DNA of 43,075 nt, taken from an uncultured Dorea sp. (GTDB lineage: Bacteria; Bacillota; Clostridia; Lachnospirales; Lachnospiraceae). The notes below the pieces were generated by a model that made no database searches, was not told the origin of the DNA, and was given only the letters and a program-made list of their open reading frames with translations. A program made the translations under genes and the position numbers. Location: contig CATLEM010000006.1 in NCBI GenBank assembly GCA_949916155.1, positions 1 to 43,075 on the forward strand, read 5' to 3'. How positions within the stretch are numbered: the first letter of the stretch is position 1; each line of letters starts with the position of its first letter. Shown one piece after another: positions 36,854 to 43,075 of the stretch.

Positions 36854-37060
36854 ATGTGTATGAATGAGATAAAGACAGACCTTTTCCCGGAGAATCTCCG
36901 CGCTTCAAGGAATGATCGGGGGATGCAGGAAAAGGGAGTGAGTGATAGCAGCCAGTCAGCGTCCATGAAGGCAGAGACTGGATACGCGGATACGATGACC
37001 CCGGCGGAGCCTCTTCCGGAGACGGATCGTCCGAGGAAGGACGGGCCGGGCGGAGAGTAG
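36854..37060 (+). CDS. 68-aa hypothetical, possible XRE N-terminal remnant
   Basis: MCMNEIKTDLFPENLRASRNDRGMQEKGVSDSS... RBS AAAGGAG upstream. Confidence 0.35.
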   Translation: MCMNEIKTDLFPENLRASRNDRGMQEKGVSDSSQSASMKAETGYADTMTPAEPLPETDRPRKDGPGGE

Positions 37061-37081
37061 GCCGGGACTGACGGACAAAGC

Positions 37082-37109
37082 AAAGGCTCTCCTGACAGGA
37101 GAGCCTTTT
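37082..37109. terminator. Strong hairpin, probably bidirectional
   Basis: AAAGGCTCTCCT-gac-AGGAGAGCCTTT followed by T, between convergent transcription units. Confidence 0.75.
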
Positions 37110-37127
37110 AGGTGAGTGATACGAGGA

Positions 37128-39209
37128 TCACAGCCCCACAATCCGCCTTGCTGCCGCCCGGGAAAAGTAATATACGCCGTACAAAAATGCCAAAACCAAA
37201 ACGATAACCCCGAGGATGATCATCAGCGTCGTGATCTCATCCGCGGTGAACCGGCGGTCATTAGTCCAGGTCATAAAGACGGAGAAGACGAAGCCGAGAA
37301 AGCATCCAAGCACCGCCGGGTAGGAAAAGATCCGGGAGAGCTGTTTTTTTAAGATATCATCCCGGTAAGAGACGTCCGCGCCCAGCCGTTCTAAGTTGTC
37401 AAACAGCGTCCGGTTATTCTCCGCGATGGAGACGCTCCGTACATAGCTCATCACCGCCGCCGCTGACAGGCAGATGATAAAGATATACAGGCAGAGCATC
37501 ACATAGATGCTGAGAAGCTGCAAGGAATCCACCTTCGTGATGATCGCGAACGCCGGCCCGTATTTCCAGTCGTCGATGATGTCTTCCGACAGATCCGGCT
37601 TAGGGGAATAACCGTACTCTTCGCCCTGCTTAAGGCAGAGACGTTCCTCCCAGGCATCGTAGTTTCCGATATGAAGGGAGATGTCCCCGGCGTGTGAAAC
37701 GTACTGTCCGTACAGATCCTTTGCAAAATCATAGGAACTGTCAGGATCCGTAACATCGAACAGGACGATATGCTCCGCATAGTCCGGGGAGATCCCTTTC
37801 GTCAGGGAGGCATAATCCCCGTCATTGATGACATAGGCGTAAGGCATGCTCATGGCGTAGATGGAGCCGGCCGTAAGGGTTCCCCCAAAGGAGAGGGGCA
37901 GATTTTCGCCGGTGTCCGGGTTGGCGGCGGCATAAAGGCCGTCCGTATGGTCCCAGATATTTTCCTTATAATCCGCCGGCGTCACGGTCTTGTAGGAACC
38001 GGCGGGAACATCCGGCTCGTCTCCGGTGAGGGCTTCGTATATCTCACAGGAAAGGAAGAGAGCGAGCTTTGCCTCCTTTTTGTCCACGTCGATGTATTTC
38101 CCGTCGTCATAATCTGTCGCCTTGTAGGAGATCACCAGGTTTGCGCCGTCCCCTTCACAGAAGTCCTTAAGCGTGACGGCGTGTTTTTTTGCGGTATCTT
38201 CGATATCCGCCTGGGTGATCTGGTCTTCCCTGGCCGGATAGTGGAGGGCGAACCCGCGCAGGCCGCCGGATGCTGTCTGCGCTGTGGTAGTGTAAAGCAT
38301 CCCGTAAAATGAAGAAAATATGCAGGAAAAGAGCATCAGCACGATGACGCACATATTGCGGGTCGTTGATTTCGCGGAAAACCGCATCATGCTGACAGAT
38401 ACCATATTTTTATAGAATTTACTTTTGTTTCGCCCGAGTCTGCTCTGGGAAACGGCGCTTAAGAGCACCAGGTAGATTCCGGCGAGGGCAAGGAGATAAA
38501 ACAGGTTCGTCCCGGGAATCAACCGCCGAAAAAGATATGCGGCGGCAATTTGAAGCCCACTTCCAAGGATGATCCCGGCGGCGATAAGGCCGACGCCTAG
38601 GGGCAGGATATAAGGCTTTACTTCCTTCACCGTCTCTGTCTTCTGGCCGGCTTTTAAGATATCCATAATGTCCGTGCGGCTTACGAACAGCCGTCCCGTG
38701 ACGCCAAGGAGCAGCGCCAGCAAAAGGGCAAAGAGGATCCCGGCAAGAAATCCGCCCATGCCGAAGCGGTAGCCTGTACGGGAGGTGGAGACGAGGAAGA
38801 GTTCAAACAGCTTCCAGATCAGATAAGACACAGGGATGCCACAGAGGATCCCCGCCAGAGAAGTGGACGCGCACAGGATGGAAAGCTCGGTAAAGAGCAC
38901 GGCCTTTAACTCCTTCTTCGGCTCCCCCAGCGCCAGGAAGATGCCGTATTCTCGGCTTTTCTGGCGGAAGAACAGGGTGGAGGCGTAGACCGTGAAGATG
39001 CAGCATCCCGCCGCGGTAACTCCAAGGAGCAAATTGGCGAGCTTTCGGGTGTCGCCGCCTTCGGGGAGGAATTCCTGCACCGTCGGCCCGAAGTACATAA
39101 AGGAAAATGCGCTGACTAACAGCACGGACAGGAAGATGCAGAAAGCCAGGAGCTGGTACTGCTTTTTATTCCTGCCCCGGAGTTTCTTAAATACTTTATT
39201 CATCGTCAT
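37128..39209 (-). CDS. FtsX-like ABC permease (BceB-type)
   Basis: 693 aa, FtsX-type TM pattern with a large soluble insert (SGGLRGFALHYPAREDQ...AFAIITKVDSLQL). Confidence 0.82.
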   Translation of the reverse strand: MTMNKVFKKLRGRNKKQYQLLAFCIFLSVLLVSAFSFMYFGPTVQEFLPEGGDTRKLANLLLGVTAAGCCIFTVYASTLFFRQKSREYGIFLALGEPKKELKAVLFTELSILCASTSLAGILCGIPVSYLIWKLFELFLVSTSRTGYRFGMGGFLAGILFALLLALLLGVTGRLFVSRTDIMDILKAGQKTETVKEVKPYILPLGVGLIAAGIILGSGLQIAAAYLFRRLIPGTNLFYLLALAGIYLVLLSAVSQSRLGRNKSKFYKNMVSVSMMRFSAKSTTRNMCVIVLMLFSCIFSSFYGMLYTTTAQTASGGLRGFALHYPAREDQITQADIEDTAKKHAVTLKDFCEGDGANLVISYKATDYDDGKYIDVDKKEAKLALFLSCEIYEALTGDEPDVPAGSYKTVTPADYKENIWDHTDGLYAAANPDTGENLPLSFGGTLTAGSIYAMSMPYAYVINDGDYASLTKGISPDYAEHIVLFDVTDPDSSYDFAKDLYGQYVSHAGDISLHIGNYDAWEERLCLKQGEEYGYSPKPDLSEDIIDDWKYGPAFAIITKVDSLQLLSIYVMLCLYIFIICLSAAAVMSYVRSVSIAENNRTLFDNLERLGADVSYRDDILKKQLSRIFSYPAVLGCFLGFVFSVFMTWTNDRRFTADEITTLMIILGVIVLVLAFLYGVYYFSRAAARRIVGL

Positions 39210-39951
39210 CGCTGTCCCCTCCTAACTCTCTCAGCACGTCTAAAAGTTCATCCATAAATGCCCGGCGGCTTTCCTTGTGGGTAAGCTCCGTGTGGATCAC
39301 GCCGTCCTTTAACACAACGACCCGGTCACAGAAAGAGGCGGCGTAGCTGTCGTGGGTCACCATAAATACGGTGGCGTTCATCTCTTCCTTTGCCCTAAGG
39401 AACGCGTCGATGACCGCCTTGCAAGATCTGCTGTCCAGATTCCCGGTAGGCTCGTCGGCCAGGATGATGTAGGGCTGGTTCATCAGCGCCCTCGCCACCG
39501 CCGTCCGCTGTTTCTCCCCGCCGGAAATCTCCGCCGGATATTTTTCCATCACCTTCTCGATGCCGAACAGCCGGCAGAGACGCCTTGCCTTTTCCTCCAT
39601 CTGGACGATCGGCCGTTTGGCGATGACCTGGGGAAGGCAGATATTTTCAAACACGCTCAGCCCGTCAAGGAGCATGAAGTCCTGAAAGACAAAGCCCAAG
39701 TGGCGGTTGCGGATCTTTGACATCTTCTGTTCCGGGAGGCCGGAGATGTCCTTGCCGTTCAGCAAAATTTCGCCGTTATCGTGGGGGATAAAGCAGGAAA
39801 TACAGTTTAACAGAGTAGTCTTGCCGCTTCCCGACGGCCCCATGACTGCCACAAATTCGCCCTTCCTTACATGGAAGGAAAGATCCTTTAATACGGGATA
39901 GGCATTGCTCCCGACGGTATAGGTTTTGTTCAGATGTCTGACATTAAGCAT
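39196..39951 (-). CDS. ABC transporter ATP-binding protein (BceA-type)
   Basis: MLNVRHLNKTYTVGSNAYPVLKDLSFHVRKGEFVAVMGPSGSGKTTLLNCIS...EISGGEKQRTAVARALMNQPYIILADEPTGNLDS. Start after TCCTCC (minus-strand GGAGGA). Confidence 0.9.
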   Translation of the reverse strand: MLNVRHLNKTYTVGSNAYPVLKDLSFHVRKGEFVAVMGPSGSGKTTLLNCISCFIPHDNGEILLNGKDISGLPEQKMSKIRNRHLGFVFQDFMLLDGLSVFENICLPQVIAKRPIVQMEEKARRLCRLFGIEKVMEKYPAEISGGEKQRTAVARALMNQPYIILADEPTGNLDSRSCKAVIDAFLRAKEEMNATVFMVTHDSYAASFCDRVVVLKDGVIHTELTHKESRRAFMDELLDVLRELGGDSDDDE

Positions 39952-40082
39952 AAGTAAAATCCTCCTGATCTGGTATGTTCCTCCGATTCCCATAAGCTTA
40001 TACGGACCGGTCTGATTCGGGGCCATCGGAGGATGGTTTTAGTATACCGGGGAGGGCGGGGGAAATATATGGGCGGAAATGG

Positions 40083-40112
40083 TAAGTTTGGTATTCATTT
40101 TGGAAAGTTTTG
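40083..40112 (+). promoter_or_regulatory. Candidate LytTR-regulator binding site
   Basis: Direct repeats TAAGTTTGG (40083-40091) and AAAGTTTTG (40104-40112), 21 bp apart. Confidence 0.35.
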
Positions 40113-40172
40113 ATGGTATACTGATAATCAGGCTAAAGTATATTCGGATAGCGTCAAAAGGAGTAAACGGGT

Positions 40173-40871
40173 ATGGTGATCAGCATATGTGACGACGAGG
40201 GAAAGCTTCGGGCAGCGCTTCGGAAGGTGTTGGAGACGGAGCTTTTGCTTCTGGGGATTGATTTTGAGCTTCGGGAATATGCTTCCGGGGAGGAGCTGTT
40301 AAGAGAGATTGACGGCAGGGAGCCGGACATCCTTTTTCTGGACATCGAGATGGGGCGGATGAACGGGATGGAGGCGGCGAAGGAGCTTAGAAGGCTCCGG
40401 AAGGATACGGTGCTTATCTTTGTGACGGCGTATCCGGACTTTGTGTTCCAGGGGTACGAGGTCCGGGCATTCCACTACATCTTAAAGCCCTACGAGGAGG
40501 AGAAGATAAAGAAGGTCCTCCGTCTGGCCCTTTTAGAGCTTGGAACCCTTAAGGAGCAATATTATCTGGTGGAGCAAAAGGGCGGGGCGTTAAAGCTCCC
40601 TCTAAGCAGAGTCTTCTATTTTAAAAGCGACCGGAAGAAGGTGCTGGCGGTCATGGAGGATAAAACGGAGGAGTTTTACGGGAGTCTCGGTGAGATGGAG
40701 GGAAGGCTTCCGGGCTTTTTTGTGCGGTGCCATAATCGGTATCTGGTGAACCTGAACTATGTGACAAGGGTGGAGGGGAAATCCTGCACCTGCGGCGACG
40801 AGGAGCTTCCGGTGAGCAGGAGCAGCAGGCAGGAGCTTATGGTGGCGTTTGCAAGGACGATGCTGAAGTAG
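40173..40871 (+). CDS. LytTR-family response regulator
   Basis: MVISICDDEGKLRAALRKVLE...DILFLDIEMGRMNGMEAAKELR plus LytTR C-terminus (FYFKSDRKKVLAV...FVRCHNRYLVNLNYV). Confidence 0.92.
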   Translation: MVISICDDEGKLRAALRKVLETELLLLGIDFELREYASGEELLREIDGREPDILFLDIEMGRMNGMEAAKELRRLRKDTVLIFVTAYPDFVFQGYEVRAFHYILKPYEEEKIKKVLRLALLELGTLKEQYYLVEQKGGALKLPLSRVFYFKSDRKKVLAVMEDKTEEFYGSLGEMEGRLPGFFVRCHNRYLVNLNYVTRVEGKSCTCGDEELPVSRSSRQELMVAFARTMLK

Positions 40872-40915
40872 AAGATTTGGGAATATACATGTCGGGATGG
40901 GAGGAGTGAGCGGTG

Positions 40916-42184
40916 ATGGAGCATTTGGTGCATGGGGCGGCTATGCTGTTTATGCTGGCCGGAGGATATTTTTTCTACCAGATCCTCGCCTGCCTGATGC
41001 AGCCGAGGAAACCGGCGGCGCTTAAGGTGCTGGGCGTCGTCCTTTACGGCACGCTTTCCTCTGTCATCATCTACCCCAATGACCCGGCAAATATCACGTA
41101 CATGCTGCCGCTGTTTTTCCTGGCAAACTGCCTGGTGTTCCAGGCGGGGTGGCTGGTCCGCTTTTCGGTGATCATGCTGTTCTACCCCATCGTCATCGCC
41201 GTCAATTTCGTCCACGGGGAGACTTTCGGGAATCTGGCATGGTACCTTTTCGGGGAAGGCACGGCAGGGAACAGCATCCTCTATGATCTGTCGTTTGCGG
41301 TGCTTGTGCTGTTCTGGTTTGTTTACTGGAGGAAGCTTAAAGAGACGCTTCCGAATACCAGAGAGTTCCTGGATGCCCGGTCGTGGGTTTTCCTGGATAT
41401 TGTCTGCGCGGCGTCTATGGCGGCGATCTATAGCTGCGTATATTTTACGCCGAAGGAGGACTGGAAGGTGGTCCCGTGCATGCTGGCCTGCGCCGTGACC
41501 AATATGGGCAGCATCCGGCTGGCCTATGACCTGGCGGACCGGGTGCGGGGCGAGATGGAGCGGAAGAACTTAAAAGTGCAGCAGGACTACTATGAAGAGT
41601 TAGAAAGAAGCCAACTTAAGCTTCGGAAGTTCCGGCACGATATGAAAAATCACCTGGCGGCGGCAGAAGAGCTTTTGCGGGAAGGAGAGAGCGGGAAAGC
41701 CGAAGAGTACTTAGGGCAGCTATCCGGCTATATGGAGACGGGAAACCGGCAGTTCTGCAAGATCCCGGTGGTCAACGCGGTGCTGAATGTAAAGTATAAC
41801 GCCGCAATGGAACAGGGCATCGACTGTTTCTTCCATATCAGCATCGACGGCATGGCGGGGATCGATCCTATCAGCCTCTGCGCCATATTTTCCAACACCC
41901 TGGACAATGCCATAGAGGCGTGCGGGAAGGTGGCGGAGGAAAAACGCAGGCTGTCGGTGAAGGCGAGGTATACGGAAAACGGGTATTTCAGCTATGAGAT
42001 CGTCAACACGAAGGCCAATGCGGTGCGAAGGAAGCGGGGGTGTTTCCTCACCGACAAAGAGGATGTGAAGTCTCACGGGCTAGGGATCTCCTCGGTGAAG
42101 GATATCGTGGACAGGTACAAGGGGACGATGGATATCTCTTATACGGACGAAGAATTTACGGTGGTGATTTTGATTGAGGTATAG
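40916..42184 (+). CDS. GHKL-type sensor histidine kinase (AgrC-like)
   Basis: Polytopic N-terminus, then KLRKFRHDMKNHLAAAEELL...FSNTLDNAIEACGK...KSHGLGISSVKDIVDRYKGTMDI. Confidence 0.88.
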   Translation: MEHLVHGAAMLFMLAGGYFFYQILACLMQPRKPAALKVLGVVLYGTLSSVIIYPNDPANITYMLPLFFLANCLVFQAGWLVRFSVIMLFYPIVIAVNFVHGETFGNLAWYLFGEGTAGNSILYDLSFAVLVLFWFVYWRKLKETLPNTREFLDARSWVFLDIVCAASMAAIYSCVYFTPKEDWKVVPCMLACAVTNMGSIRLAYDLADRVRGEMERKNLKVQQDYYEELERSQLKLRKFRHDMKNHLAAAEELLREGESGKAEEYLGQLSGYMETGNRQFCKIPVVNAVLNVKYNAAMEQGIDCFFHISIDGMAGIDPISLCAIFSNTLDNAIEACGKVAEEKRRLSVKARYTENGYFSYEIVNTKANAVRRKRGCFLTDKEDVKSHGLGISSVKDIVDRYKGTMDISYTDEEFTVVILIEV

Positions 42185-42218
42185 CAAAAACAGACGAATG
42201 ACAGGAGGAGAGATTGCG

Positions 42219-42812
42219 ATGGAAAAGGAGAGGCTGAAAAAACAGTTTGATTTTATCCGGGAGGTGGACAAGGAGAAATTTATCGGGCGGCAGACGTACC
42301 TTTCCGACGGTGTGCGGAAGGAAAATGACGCGGAGCACGCATGGCATATGGCGCTGATGACCATTCTCTTAAGCGAGTATGCCAACGAGGAGATCGATGT
42401 ACTGAAGACGGTGACGATGCTTCTGATCCACGATCTGGTGGAGATCGACGCGGGGGACACCTACGCTTATGATGCGGAGGGGAATAAGACGAAGGAGCAG
42501 CGGGAGAAGAAGGCGGCGGACAGGATATACGGCCTGCTCCCGGCAGACCAGAAGGAGAAGCTTCGGGCGCTCTGGGATGAGTTCGAGGAGTGGGAGAGTC
42601 CGGAGGCGCGCTTTGCCCATGCTATGGACAGCGTCCAGCCTCTTATGTTAAACGCCGCCACAGAAGGGAAGAGCTGGGAGGAGCACGGCATCCATCTGCA
42701 TCAGGTGCTGAAAAGAAACGGGCGCACTGCTGAAGGATCAGAGACACTTTGGCAGTACGCCTATGAGAATTTTATAGCACCTAATGTAAAGAAAGGACGG
42801 CTGAAAGAATAA
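42219..42812 (+). CDS. HD domain-containing hydrolase (YfbR/5'-deoxynucleotidase-like)
   Basis: KFIGRQTYLSDGVRKENDAEHAWHMALMTILLSEYANEEIDVLKTVTMLLIHDLVEIDAGDTYAYD. Start MEKERL at 42219. Confidence 0.85.
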   Translation: MEKERLKKQFDFIREVDKEKFIGRQTYLSDGVRKENDAEHAWHMALMTILLSEYANEEIDVLKTVTMLLIHDLVEIDAGDTYAYDAEGNKTKEQREKKAADRIYGLLPADQKEKLRALWDEFEEWESPEARFAHAMDSVQPLMLNAATEGKSWEEHGIHLHQVLKRNGRTAEGSETLWQYAYENFIAPNVKKGRLKE

Positions 42813-42830
42813 GAATATCTAAGGATATCT

Positions 42831-43075
42831 TTATTTTGATTTTACTTCCCGCCATAGTTTATTATAGACAGAGTCATTCTCATCACCGAGAAATTTGAAG
42901 GTTTCACAGCGCTCAAGCTCTTTTGCATCGGGGAACGCTATCTTGCTGTTGCGCAGTTCGGGTTCTTCGATGAGCGCCCGGCCGCTGTCATTCGGTATAG
43001 AGTAGGTAATAAAATCAAAATTCATTTTTGCGATCTCAGGCCGGCATATAAAGTTGATGAAGGCTTCCGCATTCT
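42831..43075 (-). CDS. potD: Spermidine/putrescine ABC transporter substrate-binding protein, C-terminal part only (gene continues past the window)
   Basis: Frame is open to the window edge: NAEAFINFICRPEIAKMNFDFITYSIPNDSGRALIEEPELRNSKIAFPDAKELERCETFKFLGDENDSVYNKLWREVKSK*. Confidence 0.75.
   Translation of the reverse strand, partial: NAEAFINFICRPEIAKMNFDFITYSIPNDSGRALIEEPELRNSKIAFPDAKELERCETFKFLGDENDSVYNKLWREVKSK

Noticed and set aside
36854-37060. AgrD- or lantibiotic-like precursor peptide for the adjacent TCSs
   Set aside because: The 68-aa product has no cysteine-rich or Ser/Thr/Cys core pattern beyond one early Cys, and no processing or modification genes are nearby.
1-43075. CRISPR array or cas genes
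   Set aside because: I saw no regularly spaced direct repeats with unique spacers and no Cas-like translation. The 12-bp units at 9362-9397 are contiguous and promoter-associated.

Overview
This looks like a Lachnospiraceae/Clostridia-type chromosomal segment; the taxonomy is inferred from gene content and codon style only. It has four parts. (1) ~1-13.1 kb is accessory DNA. It holds a secreted repeat/FN3 protein truncated by the window edge, then a mobile-element-like block: DUF932, a DUF3848-like protein, a YqaJ exonuclease, a Rad52/ERF-like annealing protein, DUF5688 and several micro-ORFs. A UPF0175/DUF3368 toxin-antitoxin pair follows, then a tRNA-Leu 3' fragment that looks like an attachment scar, and a minus-strand group with HicAB. 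Several genes in this part carry lesions: a 4-nt frameshift in YqaJ, an in-frame TAG in the annealing protein, a frameshifted antitoxin-like ORF and a HicB lacking its C-terminal domain. (2) ~13.2-19.6 kb has three MATE transporters around a UvrX-like Y-family polymerase/YolD pair. (3) ~19.7-31.2 kb is mostly core: two-domain PPK2, dGTPase-like HD protein, dnaG, rpoD, trmK, Nif3-like, nucleoside kinase and a hybrid histidine kinase. (4) ~31.3-42.2 kb is a peptide-stress-like island made of two modules, each with an ABC transporter divergent from a two-component system. The first is LanFEG/Cpr-like ABC + XRE + OmpR-type TCS; the second is BceAB-like ABC + LytTR/GHKL TCS. An HD hydrolase and the 3' part of a PotD-like gene close the window. 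The best candidates for undescribed biology are: a family of GTGTCCA-GAT-TGGACAC-like dyads in front of several element genes; four CTTA boxes at exact 11-bp spacing ahead of the LanFEG-like operon, with a matching box at the TCS promoter; and a promoter / tRNA-Leu-like / terminator cassette near 9.4-9.6 kb. No tools were run. Family calls come from reading the translations.
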